A stretch of DNA of 42,559 nt, from contig WFPK01000016.1 of the NCBI GenBank assembly GCA_015487555.1, positions 1-42,559 on the forward strand. Direction: 5' to 3'. Numbering within the stretch: position 1 is the first letter of the stretch; each line of letters begins with the position of its first letter. A program made the translations under genes and the position numbers. The notes beneath the pieces are model-generated. The model worked only from the letters and a program-made list of their open reading frames with translations. It was not told the origin of the DNA and searched no databases. This document shows, piece by piece, positions 1-8,123 of the stretch. The stretch is from Phycisphaerales bacterium (GTDB lineage Bacteria > Planctomycetota > Phycisphaerae > Phycisphaerales > UBA1924).

Positions 1-2630
1 CGCACCCGTTTGAGCCTGGCGTATTCGAGCACCAAGGTCTTTCGTCCAACAGATTTGAACTCGACGATGACACGGGCGTTGGTGCCTGCGGTGGTTTTCA
101 TTACGGTGCCTTCGCCGAACTGGGGGTGGCGGACGGTGCAGCCTTGGGGGTAGGTTGCCGCTGCGTCGGGGGATGCTTTGGAAGGCATTGACGGGGTGGG
201 GGTGTGGGTGTTGTGGGTGCTGGCGATGCTTGGCCTTGGGACGATGTTGGCTCGGCGTTGTTCTCTTGCTTGTTCGATGCGTTCGAGGTCGGCCTTGTTG
301 CGTTGGTCGGGTTTGAAACTTGCGAACGAGCCCTTGCGGAAGGTGCCCCTTGAGGAGCGAATACCAGAACCATGACCAGAACCGTGACCAGATGCGAAGG
401 CATCATCGTATTCGCCAGCTCCAAAGTCTGCGTCGGTTTGGTCGGAGACGATGATGCCTTGGGTACCGATTTCTTCGAGGAATCGTGAGGGGATGGTCCG
501 TTCGGACATGCCTCGGATTGTTCGGCGGTTTGCCGAGGTGATCTGCAAATATTTCATCGCTCTGGTAATGCCTACGAAGGCCAATCGGCGTTCTTCTTCG
601 AGCTCGGCTTGCGATTCGTTGGCGCGTGAATGGGGGAGTGTGCCCTCTTCGAGGGCGATCATCGCGACGGCAGGAAACTCCAAGCCCTTCGAGGCGTGCA
701 GGGTCATCAGGGTCACCGAGCCCGAGGTGGTATCCACCGCATCGGCATCGGCGACTAGGGCGATGGACTCGAGATAGGCGCGGAGCATGGCCAGGAGCTC
801 GGGGACTTGGCCCATGTCGCCTGCGTTTGCTGATTCAGGGTCGGTGAAGGCAGCCGGGTCGTTGGCGGGGTCGTACTCGCGCTCGAAGTCTCGGGCCGAG
901 GTGACGAGCTCGGAGAGGTTGTCCAATCGTTCTTCGTCGGATTCAGAACCACTGGCTTTGGCTTGTTTCTTGTAGTGGGCTTCGAGCCCTGACTCGGTGA
1001 TGACTCGCTCGACGAGTTCGTGGAGGGTGCTCGCAACAGATGCGCCCATGAACGAACCCTCGCCGGTCCATTGGTTGACCATCTCGACAAACTTGTCGAT
1101 CGAGGTGACCGCCCTTGGGGACAAGCCGAGTTCTTTGGCGCGGGTCAACCCTTCGAAGAGGGTGATGTTGGCGCGGATGGCAGCGTTCTGGATCACATCG
1201 AGGGTGGTCTTGCCGATGCCTCGCGTTGGGGTGTTGACCACACGCAGCAGCGAGACCGCGTCGGCCTGGTTGGCGATCACACGCAGATAAGCGATCGCGG
1301 TCTTGATCTCCTCGCGATCGAAGAAGGCGGTGCCTCGGGCGATCTTGTAGGGGATGCCCGCCGAGCGCATCGCGTCTTCGATCACGCGTGAGAGGGCGTT
1401 GGTGCGGTAGAACACGGCCATGTCCTTCCATGCGATCCCCTCGTCGTCATGCAAGCGTTGGAAGAAGTCCGTGACAAGCTCGGCTTCGTGGCGTTCGTTG
1501 TTGACCCGGATCACCGTGATGGGCTCGCCTCCATCGGTGCTGGTAAAGAGCGGCTTGTCGCGTCGGTGCTGATTCTTCTTGATGAGTGTGTCCGCTGCGG
1601 CGAGGATGAACTCGGTGGATCGGAAGTTCTCGCCTAGCAAGATGGTCTTGGCGCCCGGGAAGTGGTCTTCAAAGTCGAGGATGTTGGAGATGTCGGCGCC
1701 GCGCCAGCCATAGATTGCCTGGTCAGGATCGCCCACCACACAGATGTTGGGGGAGGCGGATTCATGCTCCATGCCCGGTAGTGGCGCGGGGGGGGCAGCG
1801 AGCAACGAGGTGAGCCTGAACTGCACCGAGTTGGTGTCCTGGTATTCGTCGATCATCAGGTAGCGCCAACGCGAAGCGAGCTCGTGGCGGATGTCAGCGT
1901 TGGTTTCGAGGAGCTTGACGGTGTAGAGCAAAAGATCGTCGAAGTCGATCGCGCCGGCTTGCTTGAGCAGGTCTTCATACTTGAGATAGATCTTGGCGAT
2001 CTGCTTCGAGTAGTAATCGAAGGCGTTGGCTTCGTATTTCTTCGCATCCATCAGCTCGTTCTTGGCGTTGGAGATTGCGGAGAGGACGGTGCGAGGAGGC
2101 CAGTTGGTGGCCTGGAGCCCCATCGCCTTGAGCACCTTCTTCATCGACGCCATCTGATCGGATGAGTCGTAGATGGTGTAGTCGGGTTTGAGTCCGGGGA
2201 TGTTGGCTCGTTGGGCGTATCGGCGCAGCAGGCGGGCGCAGAGCGAGTGGAAGGTGGTGATGGTGAGTCCGCGCATGCGAGGATCAGGCGGTGCGCCTTC
2301 TTCGCGTGCGCGCGGGCCACAGAGCTGCACAGCCACCCGCTCGCGCATCTCGCCGGCAGCCTTGTTGGTGAAGGTCAACGCGAGGATGTTCCAAGGGGGG
2401 GTGCCTTGCTTGATGATCTGGGCGATGCGGCGGGTGATGACGCGGGTCTTGCCCGAGCCGGCTGCAGCGAGGATCAGGAGCGGGCCTTGGGTATGGAGGA
2501 CGGCCTGTTTCTGGGGTTCGGTGAGTCCGTCAAGGATTGGATCAGGCACCGATTCGAGCTTGGATGGCAGATCATCGTCTGCGAGGAAATCAGGCAGGTC
2601 GGGGAGGTTGGGCAGGTCGTCGTTGGGCAT
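1..2630 (-). CDS. uvrD: UvrD/PcrA-type superfamily 1A DNA helicase (3' end cut by the window edge)
   Basis: ATP-dependent 3'-5' helicase that removes the incised oligonucleotide and UvrC in nucleotide-excision repair and acts on stalled forks. Visible are a Q-motif (LTEPQKQAV, about residues 33-41), Walker A AAAGSGKT (52-59), FTNKAAGEM, the Walker B DEYQ (about 261-264), GDPDQAIYGWRGA, the motif with TLHASKGLEF and the VGITRA motif. The last visible residues (VRHPQFGEGTV ... VLEYARLKRV) are the Tudor-like C-terminal domain of PcrA, so only a few codons are missing. At about 876 codons it is longer than the usual 720-750; the excess is a Ser/Pro/Thr-rich linker before the Tudor domain plus a short insert after DEYQDT. 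The start is ATG at 2630. It has no Shine-Dalgarno sequence but a TACCCT box 7 nt upstream. uvrA and uvrB lie elsewhere in the window. PcrA versus UvrD naming is not resolved by sequence alone. Confidence 0.95.
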   Translation of the reverse strand, partial: MPNDDLPNLPDLPDFLADDDLPSKLESVPDPILDGLTEPQKQAVLHTQGPLLILAAAGSGKTRVITRRIAQIIKQGTPPWNILALTFTNKAAGEMRERVAVQLCGPRAREEGAPPDPRMRGLTITTFHSLCARLLRRYAQRANIPGLKPDYTIYDSSDQMASMKKVLKAMGLQATNWPPRTVLSAISNAKNELMDAKKYEANAFDYYSKQIAKIYLKYEDLLKQAGAIDFDDLLLYTVKLLETNADIRHELASRWRYLMIDEYQDTNSVQFRLTSLLAAPPAPLPGMEHESASPNICVVGDPDQAIYGWRGADISNILDFEDHFPGAKTILLGENFRSTEFILAAADTLIKKNQHRRDKPLFTSTDGGEPITVIRVNNERHEAELVTDFFQRLHDDEGIAWKDMAVFYRTNALSRVIEDAMRSAGIPYKIARGTAFFDREEIKTAIAYLRVIANQADAVSLLRVVNTPTRGIGKTTLDVIQNAAIRANITLFEGLTRAKELGLSPRAVTSIDKFVEMVNQWTGEGSFMGASVASTLHELVERVITESGLEAHYKKQAKASGSESDEERLDNLSELVTSARDFEREYDPANDPAAFTDPESANAGDMGQVPELLAMLRAYLESIALVADADAVDTTSGSVTLMTLHASKGLEFPAVAMIALEEGTLPHSRANESQAELEEERRLAFVGITRAMKYLQITSANRRTIRGMSERTIPSRFLEEIGTQGIIVSDQTDADFGAGEYDDAFASGHGSGHGSGIRSSRGTFRKGSFASFKPDQRNKADLERIEQAREQRRANIVPRPSIASTHNTHTPTPSMPSKASPDAAATYPQGCTVRHPQFGEGTVMKTTAGTNARVIVEFKSVGRKTLVLEYARLKRV

Positions 2631-2637
2631 CGGGTGA

Positions 2638-2643
2638 AGGGTA
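2638..2643 (-). promoter_or_regulatory. Putative -10 box of uvrD, leaderless
   Basis: TACCCT on the minus strand ends 7 nt before the ATG at 2630 and no Shine-Dalgarno sequence lies between. Transcription would start at or next to the start codon. It is part of a pattern seen at about ten genes here. Confidence 0.4.
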
Positions 2644-2742
2644 GAAAGGCTGGCGATGGTTGGCACGGATGGGTGGAAGAAAAGAGGGGAGGGGTGATTC
2701 TCAGGTACAAGCAGGTACAGGGAAGATATCTTGCTTTCATCC

Positions 2743-2768
2743 ACCTCCCCGCGGGGCGCAGGGAGGAG
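2743..2768. repeat. Intergenic hairpin of the CCTCC...GGGAGGAG type
   Basis: An imperfect palindrome (ACCTCCCC, GCGGGGCGCA, GGGAGGAG) lies between the permease stop and uvrD. A very similar hairpin sits at 16532-16561; both share CCTCC, CGCGG, GC and AGGGAGGAG in the same order. There is no T-run, so it is not an obvious terminator. Confidence 0.45.
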
Positions 2769-2785
2769 CAAGAGAGGGCCGACAT

Positions 2786-4819
2786 TTACTTGCTCGGATG
2801 GGTTCCTATCCCCGGAGGCATCAGAATGTGAGGCGTCTCCGAGGCGCGCGTAATGAGCGTGATCCCGCTGGGCAGATTCTCGGAAACCTGCGAGACTACA
2901 TCGCCTGCGAGTTTTCGGCTAAACACCGATCGGCGAGATTTACCCAGAATCAGCGTGTCACAGCTATAGGTGACTGTGTAGTCAAGAATCTCATCAGCAA
3001 TCGTCTCAGAGGTGACATAGATCGGCACAAACGAGACCCCCGCCTCCTTGGCAAGCATCGCTGTCGTCCCCAAAGCCTCTTGCGCAGACTCATCAGTCTC
3101 GATCCGAGGTGCCTGTCCAGGACGCAAATCCATCACCCGGATCGGACGCACGAAGATCGCAAAGAGCGTCGCATCACGGCGCTTGGCCAGATCGACGGCA
3201 TACTCGGATTGGTATCGCCCACGAGCGGCGAGCATGATCTTGGGTTTGTCGGGGTCGATCTTGATCTCGATTCCCTTGAGCATCGCAAGCCAACCGGTCG
3301 TGGGGGCTTGGAGCGCTTCGCCGGTATCGACAACGGTCGAGGAACGGATCGTCCGGACCCCCAAAGCCAGGGCGATGAGTGTGCCACTGAAGGCGGTCGA
3401 GATCGGTTGGGTGATCGCGATGGTGAGACTGATCGAGAGCAAGAAGAGCCCCAGAACCCACATCAACACCCGGCTGATCGTTCCGATATCGAGCGCCTTG
3501 TTGTATGCTGAGGAGAGCACCGTGACTGTGATGGCCCCCGTCACGCCCAGCACATACAACGATGCGAGCACCGTCACATCCTGCTCGACAAGAATCACCA
3601 CGATCGGGATGATGACTGAAACAATCAGTCCAACCCAGGGAACCCCCGAATAGTTCAGTTTGGTCAATGCTTTGGGCAGCTCGTTGTCCTGTCCCATCGC
3701 AAAGAACACCGACACCATCGCCATCACGGCGGTATTGGTCGCCGAGAGCAAGAGCAACCCAAAGGTGATCCCGGCCACCGTCCCAAAGGCGTTGCCGAAC
3801 TTGGGGCCCATCGTGTGCGTCGCCGCTTCGGTGGCGATCACGCGCATCGAGGCGTTGGTATACTGCTCGACTTGCGATTCGTGCTCTTCGAGCAGCTCGT
3901 AGGCGGCCAATGATTCTTCAGAGAGTGTATCGAGGTGCTCGCGGGTGATGGTGAACCCCGATTCGGAGCTCAGTGTAGATGCCAAATCCTCGGGGAGTGT
4001 CTCGATGAATGCTGATCGGGTTTCTTGAAGCCGAACCTCGTCGGGGGTGGTGTAGTTCACCAGCGAGGTCCCCAGGACAGCAAACGAAAGCCCCGCCAGG
4101 GCGAGTCCAAAGACCAGATTCAGCCCCACCACCTCGATCGATACCGGCCAGATCGTCCGCTTGGCTTCCCGACCCACGGGTTTTTTCATCAACCCGGTCA
4201 TGTTGGCGACCGCTTCGACCCCGGCAAGGGCCAAGCAAATTTTGGTGAAGTTCACCCATGCGTGCCCTGCGGAGGTCTCGCGGAAAAAATCAAACGAGAT
4301 CGTGTCGATCCCTTTGATGAAGAACGGGATGGCCATGACCGCCATCACTGCTGATACACCCAAAGCGGTCAATGCGATGATGAGGGCAAACTTACCGGCG
4401 GACTTGGCCCCGAGCCAGTTGATCCCGCCGACGAGCACAATTGCCCCGACCGAGAGCGGGAGGACAAGGTGTTCGGGGACATGGAAGTAGTGGAAGGCTT
4501 CGATGACCGAGATCGCTGCGGTCATGATGTACCCGCTGAGCAGCAGGGTCGAGCCGATGACCGAGAGCGTTGGGGAAAGCTGACGGGCAGCGGTATACAC
4601 CCCGCCCCCATCGGGGAAGCATCGACAAATGATTGTGTATGCCCAGCTCACCGCGATCATCAACAGCCCGATGGCAGCGAGATACACAATCGAGGCATGG
4701 GCGGTATACAGGAAGGCTAACCCGAGGACATAGAGCCGAGAGGTCCCCCAGTCGCCATAGAGCAGCGGGCCAGCATGGATCCATCTCAGATTGCGAGGCC
4801 TCGATTCGGTGACGAGCAT
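2786..4819 (-). CDS. APC-superfamily amino-acid permease with C-terminal UspA-like domain
   Basis: Inner-membrane transporter of the amino acid-polyamine-organocation superfamily, 677 aa. The N-terminal two thirds hold about 12 hydrophobic segments. An early GDWGTSRLYV stretch resembles the substrate-binding start of APC helix 1, and GGGVYTAARQLSP follows. A polar insert of about 90 residues (roughly 270-360, rich in Glu/Ser) interrupts the membrane part and is unusual for the family. The last 160 residues form a universal-stress-protein domain with LGKSRRS-(x)n-G-x3-SQV, like the UspA nucleotide-binding signature. The reading frame stays open upstream to 5059, but that part crosses a repeat element. 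The ATG at 4819 is chosen because the protein similarity begins there and a TACACT box lies 6 nt upstream. The substrate cannot be told. The USP tail suggests control by ATP or stress state (inference). Confidence 0.88.
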   Translation of the reverse strand: MLVTESRPRNLRWIHAGPLLYGDWGTSRLYVLGLAFLYTAHASIVYLAAIGLLMIAVSWAYTIICRCFPDGGGVYTAARQLSPTLSVIGSTLLLSGYIMTAAISVIEAFHYFHVPEHLVLPLSVGAIVLVGGINWLGAKSAGKFALIIALTALGVSAVMAVMAIPFFIKGIDTISFDFFRETSAGHAWVNFTKICLALAGVEAVANMTGLMKKPVGREAKRTIWPVSIEVVGLNLVFGLALAGLSFAVLGTSLVNYTTPDEVRLQETRSAFIETLPEDLASTLSSESGFTITREHLDTLSEESLAAYELLEEHESQVEQYTNASMRVIATEAATHTMGPKFGNAFGTVAGITFGLLLLSATNTAVMAMVSVFFAMGQDNELPKALTKLNYSGVPWVGLIVSVIIPIVVILVEQDVTVLASLYVLGVTGAITVTVLSSAYNKALDIGTISRVLMWVLGLFLLSISLTIAITQPISTAFSGTLIALALGVRTIRSSTVVDTGEALQAPTTGWLAMLKGIEIKIDPDKPKIMLAARGRYQSEYAVDLAKRRDATLFAIFVRPIRVMDLRPGQAPRIETDESAQEALGTTAMLAKEAGVSFVPIYVTSETIADEILDYTVTYSCDTLILGKSRRSVFSRKLAGDVVSQVSENLPSGITLITRASETPHILMPPGIGTHPSK

Positions 4820-4825
4820 GGAGAG

Positions 4826-4855
4826 AGTGTATGGGCGAGAGAGGGCAATGGGCAA
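4826..4855 (-). promoter_or_regulatory. Putative leaderless promoter of the APC permease
   Basis: On the minus strand TTGCCC (4850-4855), an 18-bp spacer and TACACT (4826-4831) end 6 nt before the ATG at 4819. The -35 hexamer is supplied by the GGCAAT repeat described below. The same TTGCCC-N18-TACACT layout precedes the gene at 32053. Confidence 0.5.
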
Positions 4856-4876
4856 TGGGGAGTAGGCAATGGGGAG
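4843..4876. repeat. GGCAATGG short-repeat cluster
   Basis: Three tandem, slightly varied copies of (G)GGCAATGGG(G). Related clusters lie at 38298-38330 (same strand) and 31978-32026 (opposite strand), all intergenic. The copies at 38 kb and 32 kb also carry a GAGAAGAG / CTCTTCTC tract. Confidence 0.6.
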
Positions 4877-4890
4877 AAAGGGAGATAGAT

Positions 4891-4982
4891 CGGGTGCCAC
4901 GGCTTGACCCGAAGGGCAAGCCGTGCTCTTGGATTGTTCGGAAGATACGGCTTGCCCTTTTCGGGTCAAGCCGTGGCACCCG
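4891..4982. repeat. Paired inverted hairpin element, GGGTGCCAC family
   Basis: Two hairpins in inverted orientation. The left arm (4891-4925) starts CGGGTGCCAC and folds as ACGGCTTG(A)CCC / GGG(C)AAGCCGT. The right arm (4947-4982) is its reverse complement with small changes, ending GTGGCACCCG. The 21-nt spacer begins CTCTTGG and ends CGGAAGAT. Read outward-in, each arm is GGTGCC, then the hairpin, then TCTT(C/G)G. This is the same plan as the intragenic elements in uvrA, uvrB, smc and nrdJ. It lies between the divergent permease and kinase genes. Confidence 0.85.
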
Positions 4983-5260
4983 TATCCCCTCTTCCCCTCG
5001 TCCTCTCCTGCGGGGGCGCAAATGCAGCCCCTTGTCCCAAGGGTTGCCTGTTCCTTCATTTTTCTTGCTCGGCCCGTTTATCGGGACCTAGAATCGGGCG
5101 AAGTTTGCGAAGAGGGTCTTGAGCCCGAGGGCGGATAGTCCGATCATTTGAGTAGGCGTACGATTGCCCGGATTTGACAGGTGGGCCCAATGGCTTTATC
5201 TTGTCGATTCGGGTGTGTGCACTGAAACAGATCGGTTATTTGGTACGAATAGCCCAGTGT
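4983..5260. other. Remainder of the permease-kinase intergenic region
   Basis: No gene is seen. A small hairpin CCCTTG-TCC-CAAGGG lies at 5029-5043 without a T-run. The kinase promoter candidate is at 5174-5202. Nothing else is supported. Confidence 0.5.
5174..5202 (+). promoter_or_regulatory. Putative sigma70-type promoter of the kinase gene
   Basis: TTGACA (5174-5179), a 17-bp spacer and TATCTT (5197-5202). Transcription would start near 5209, about 50 nt before the ATG at 5261. The perfect -35 hexamer falls on a possible TTG start (5174), which argues against that longer reading frame. Confidence 0.5.
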
Positions 5261-6784
5261 ATGAATCAGCTACAGGAACACGGAACCAACCGCGTGAGCG
5301 ATCAAGCCAACAACCAACCCAATCACCGGGTCAATCACCCGGCGGGCGAGGATATCCAACTCAGCGATGAGCATGTTTCGCCGTCCTCTTCGTCATCCTC
5401 TTCGTCGTCTCTTTCATCATCCTCTCCATCGTCCCCTTCATCGGAGGATACCACACCATTTGGTACCGAGGTCATCGGCAACGATGACCCGATTTCGATC
5501 GCCGATGCTGAGAAGTCCATCATGGCGGTCACGAAAGACGGGACGAACCTCGACACGCTCATTGGGCGACTCGTCATCGACCAAGGATTGGCGACTCCTG
5601 AAGAGGTCAAGCATTGCCTGACCCTCACCCGGGCTGAGAACGACTCGGCTCCCAAAGAATCCGAGACCCTCTCCAACTCGCTTGCTCAGGTTCTTGTTCA
5701 CAAAGAGTTCGTCACCAAGCGTCAGATCGCCCGATTGCGTGAAGCCATCGAGGCCGAGCGTTCGGGTGCTTCGATCACCGGATACAGAATCTTGGGCAAG
5801 CTCGGTGCCGGGGCGATGGCCACGGTTTACAAAGCCAAGCAGATTTCACTCGATCGGATGGTCGCGATCAAGAAGCTCCCCAAGAAGTTCTCTCAGAATC
5901 CTCAGTTTATTGAGCGGTTCTTCGCTGAAGGGCGAGCAGCCGCCTCGCTTAACCATCCCAATATTGTCCAGGCGTTCGATGTGGGCAACGAAGGGGATAT
6001 GTATTTCTTTGTGATGGAGTATGTCGAGGGGCGGAGTATCCACGAGGACATCGTGACGCACAAGCGGTTCAAGGAGGCCGACGCGATTGATATTGCGATT
6101 CAGGTCGCCGAGGCCCTTGAGCATGCCCATCAACGCGGGCTGATTCACCGGGATGTCAAGCCCAAGAATATCATGATTACCAAAGAAGGGGTCGTCAAGC
6201 TCGCCGACATGGGTTTGGCCCGGGCGATGAGCGATGTCGAGACCGCCGAAGCCGAGGCCGGGCGAGCATTTGGTACTCCATACTATATTTCTCCCGAGCA
6301 GATTCGAGGCGAAAAAGACATCGGCCCACCGGCTGACATCTACTCCTTGGGCGTCACCCTCTACCACATGGTCACCGGGTCGGTCCCCTTCGAGGGCAAG
6401 AATCCATCTTCGGTGATGCACAAGCACCTCAAGAACGAGCTGATCCCCCCGGATCATGTGAATCCCAAGCTCGGGGCGGGCATCTCCGAGGTCATCGAGA
6501 TGATGATGGCCAAGAAGGTCAAGGATCGGTATCAGAACTGTACGGATTTGTTGATTGATCTGCGGGCGATCAAGAAGGGCGAGACGCCTCCGATTGCCCA
6601 TCAGGATGTGTTTGAAGGCGATGATCTTGTCGCCCTCGCAGCCCAGGCCGAGGCGTCGGTGACGGAGATCCCCGAGGATACCTCGCAGGGACCCAATGCC
6701 CTGATGAACCACCTGCTCTGGCCACCATTTATGATTGTGGTGCTGCTCTTGCTTATCAGCATCCTCATCATCATCGTGCAATGA
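5261..6784 (+). CDS. Membrane-anchored Hanks-type Ser/Thr protein kinase
   Basis: Phosphorylates proteins on Ser/Thr in signalling, with its catalytic domain in the cytoplasm. 507 aa from ATG 5261. Residues about 40-61 are almost pure Ser/Pro. Residues about 98-167 hold two copies of a helical motif (IGRLVIDQGLATPEEV..., LAQVLVHKEFVTKRQI) like those in the N-terminus of type II secretion ATPases. The kinase domain follows, with glycine loop GAGAMATV (182-189), AIKK lysine (about 204), HRDVKPKN (296-303), DMG in place of DFG (316-318), GTPYYISPEQI and DIYSLGVTLYHMVTG. A hydrophobic segment anchors the C-terminus (about 486-506) with almost nothing after it, so there is no external sensor domain. 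It is followed by infC after 147 bp. The TTG at 5174 would add 29 residues but lies on the promoter. Confidence 0.92.
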   Translation: MNQLQEHGTNRVSDQANNQPNHRVNHPAGEDIQLSDEHVSPSSSSSSSSSLSSSSPSSPSSEDTTPFGTEVIGNDDPISIADAEKSIMAVTKDGTNLDTLIGRLVIDQGLATPEEVKHCLTLTRAENDSAPKESETLSNSLAQVLVHKEFVTKRQIARLREAIEAERSGASITGYRILGKLGAGAMATVYKAKQISLDRMVAIKKLPKKFSQNPQFIERFFAEGRAAASLNHPNIVQAFDVGNEGDMYFFVMEYVEGRSIHEDIVTHKRFKEADAIDIAIQVAEALEHAHQRGLIHRDVKPKNIMITKEGVVKLADMGLARAMSDVETAEAEAGRAFGTPYYISPEQIRGEKDIGPPADIYSLGVTLYHMVTGSVPFEGKNPSSVMHKHLKNELIPPDHVNPKLGAGISEVIEMMMAKKVKDRYQNCTDLLIDLRAIKKGETPPIAHQDVFEGDDLVALAAQAEASVTEIPEDTSQGPNALMNHLLWPPFMIVVLLLLISILIIIVQ

Positions 6785-6854
6785 ACCCGATTGCCCCTCT
6801 TATTCCGGTTTACGGCTTGCTTTATCCGGGTGGAGATGGTTCAATAGGGTCCTG

Positions 6855-6906
6855 TGATCGCCGACGGTTGGCGATCAAATGCTTGTTCTGTGCCATCACC
6901 GATGGC
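6855..6906 (+). promoter_or_regulatory. infC leader with two stem-loops
   Basis: Stem TGATCGCC / GGCGATCA with a 7-nt loop (6855-6877), then stem GCCATC-ACC-GATGGC (6892-6906). Both are perfect and end 12 nt before the AAGGAG ribosome-binding site of infC. There is no T-run. A structured leader fits a translationally controlled infC (inference). Confidence 0.5.
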
Positions 6907-6918
6907 GAGTTATCTGTC

Positions 6919-6934
6919 AAGGAGTCCCGATATC
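6919..6934 (+). promoter_or_regulatory. infC ribosome-binding site and AUC start codon
   Basis: AAGGAG (6919-6924), a 7-nt spacer, then ATC (6932-6934) followed by GCT CGT AGA CGA TTT (ARRRF), the expected beginning of IF3. The only in-frame ATG nearby (6902) lies inside a hairpin and has no Shine-Dalgarno sequence. Confidence 0.65.
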
Positions 6935-7699
6935 GCTCGTAGACGATTTATTCGAAGTCAGGGCCCGGCCAACCGGACCCGTGTGAATCACATGATCCGA
7001 ATCTCGCCGATCCGCCTGATCGACGAGCACGGCGAACAGCGCGGACTCGTCGATACCCCCGATGCGATGCGTATGGCGCAGGCGGCAGGGCTCGACCTTG
7101 TCGAGGTCGTCGCCGACTCACGCCCGCCAGTCTGCAAGATCATGGACTATGGCAAGCACAAGTACGATCAATCCAAAAAAGAGGCCAAGGCACGCCAGCA
7201 CGGCGGCGAGCTCAAAGAGATCAGGCTTGGGCGATCGCTCAAAATCGATCCACACGATGTCAAGATCAGAATCGACCAGGCACGCCGATTCCTGATGGCC
7301 GGTCATAAAGTCCAGATCGTCCAACGGTTCCGAGGTCGAGAAATCGTCCACAAGCAGATGGGCGAAGAACGCATGTTCCAGATTTGTCAGGACCTTGCCG
7401 ATGTCTCCAAGATCGACATGGCGCCCAAGACCGCTGGTCGCGCGATCACGCTTTTGCTCTCGCCTGATAAGGACAAGATCAAGGCGATCAAGGATCGGCT
7501 CTTTCAAGAGGGCAAGAAACAAGCCCAGGAAGACCTTGCTGAGCTCGAAGCGCAGGTCGCTGCTCAGAATGCAGCTGACGAGCTCGCGGAGCAGCAAGAA
7601 GAGGCACAAGACGAGGCGCCCAAGAAGAAGCAAAAAGGGCCTAAGGATAATCGAGCATCGAATCCCGTCGATGACGAGATTGCTGATCTCTTGGGTTGA
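6932..7699 (+). CDS. infC: Translation initiation factor IF-3
   Basis: Binds the 30S subunit, keeps it from joining 50S and rejects wrong initiator codons. 255 aa from the proposed AUC start. The N-domain begins ARRRF..SQGP-NRT-VN--IR and contains IRLIDEHGEQ and the linker PPVCKIMDYGKHKYDQSKK. The C-domain has ELKEIRLG, DVKIRIDQARRFL, VQIVQRFRGREIVHKQMGEE and KTAGRAITLLLSP. A Glu/Ala/Lys-rich tail of about 70 residues follows the usual end (IF3 is normally about 170-180 aa). A rare start codon (AUU in E. coli; AUC also reported) is a known trait of infC and lets IF3 repress its own synthesis. The usual partners rpmI and rplT do not follow; a terminator does. The frame remains open upstream to 6854 (GTG) and has an ATG at 6902, but neither start is well placed. 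Confidence 0.95.
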   Translation: MARRRFIRSQGPANRTRVNHMIRISPIRLIDEHGEQRGLVDTPDAMRMAQAAGLDLVEVVADSRPPVCKIMDYGKHKYDQSKKEAKARQHGGELKEIRLGRSLKIDPHDVKIRIDQARRFLMAGHKVQIVQRFRGREIVHKQMGEERMFQICQDLADVSKIDMAPKTAGRAITLLLSPDKDKIKAIKDRLFQEGKKQAQEDLAELEAQVAAQNAADELAEQQEEAQDEAPKKKQKGPKDNRASNPVDDEIADLLG

Positions 7700-7725
7700 G
7701 TAAGCCGGGTTTGAGTAAGCCGGGT
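7696..7725 (+). repeat. 15-bp tandem duplication over the infC stop codon
   Basis: TTGAGTAAGCCGGGT occurs twice head to tail (7696-7710, 7711-7725). The infC stop TGA is inside the first copy. Confidence 0.8.
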
Positions 7726-7751
7726 TGAGCAAAAGAACAAATGCAAAACAC

Positions 7752-7778
7752 AAGCCCCCATTCAACAGGGGCTTTTTT
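7752..7778 (+). terminator. Rho-independent terminator of infC
   Basis: Stem AAGCCCC (7752-7758) / GGGGCTT (7768-7774) followed by a T-run to 7778. Confidence 0.9.
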
Positions 7779-7784
7779 ATTTGA

Positions 7785-7790
7785 TACACT
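7785..7790 (+). promoter_or_regulatory. Putative -10 box of the 7797 gene, leaderless
   Basis: TACACT ends 6 nt before the GTG at 7797. No Shine-Dalgarno sequence lies between. Confidence 0.4.
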
Positions 7791-7796
7791 CTTCTT

Positions 7797-8099
7797 GTGG
7801 ATATCCCAACTGTTCAAATTGATGGCGAGCACGAAACCGCGACGGGTTGGCTCTACACATTGACGATCCAATGGGATGACACATCTTCGACCGATCACGA
7901 ACTCACCTTCGCGTGGGTCGATCATGAGCATCTTGTTGGCGGGGCGATCTCTCCGAGTCTGATCGCCAAGTCGGCAGCCGAGCTTGCTGCGAGACATTTC
8001 GGAAAAGACCAGATGCCTGCGCGGTGCGATCTCTCGATCCTCAGGCGACGGATCGAAGGGTTTGACGCGCGGATCAAACGAGCCATCAATCGGGCATAG
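7797..8099 (+). CDS. Small hypothetical protein
   Basis: 100 aa, GTG start, not recognised. The sequence is soluble, with no signal or membrane segment. The N-terminal half looks like a beta-strand domain (WLYTLTIQWDD, HELTFAWVDHEH). The C-terminal half is helical and basic (SAAELAARHF, ILRRRIEGFDARIKRAINRA). It is judged real because it fills the gap after the infC terminator exactly, has a TACACT box 6 nt before the start, and the codon use looks like its neighbours. It converges with the methyltransferase gene 24 bp away. No function is proposed. Confidence 0.6.
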   Translation: MDIPTVQIDGEHETATGWLYTLTIQWDDTSSTDHELTFAWVDHEHLVGGAISPSLIAKSAAELAARHFGKDQMPARCDLSILRRRIEGFDARIKRAINRA

Positions 8100-8123
8100 C
8101 GATTGTTGTGTATTCCAATTTGT

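Noticed and set aside
4820-5059. N-terminal extension of the APC permease to 5059
   Set aside because: It would translate the GGCAAT repeats and the paired hairpin element; family similarity begins at 4819.
5174-5260. TTG start giving the kinase 29 more residues
   Set aside because: The TTG is the first part of a perfect TTGACA at 17 bp from a -10 box, and the extra residues have no similarity.
5846-6781. Minus-strand reading frame of 311 codons opposite the kinase gene
   Set aside because: Antisense to the catalytic domain; His/Asp-rich with no recognisable motif.
6854-6931. GTG 6854 or ATG 6902 as infC start
   Set aside because: Both fall in leader hairpins and lack a ribosome-binding site; the IF3 family begins at the ATC codon with ideal AAGGAG spacing.
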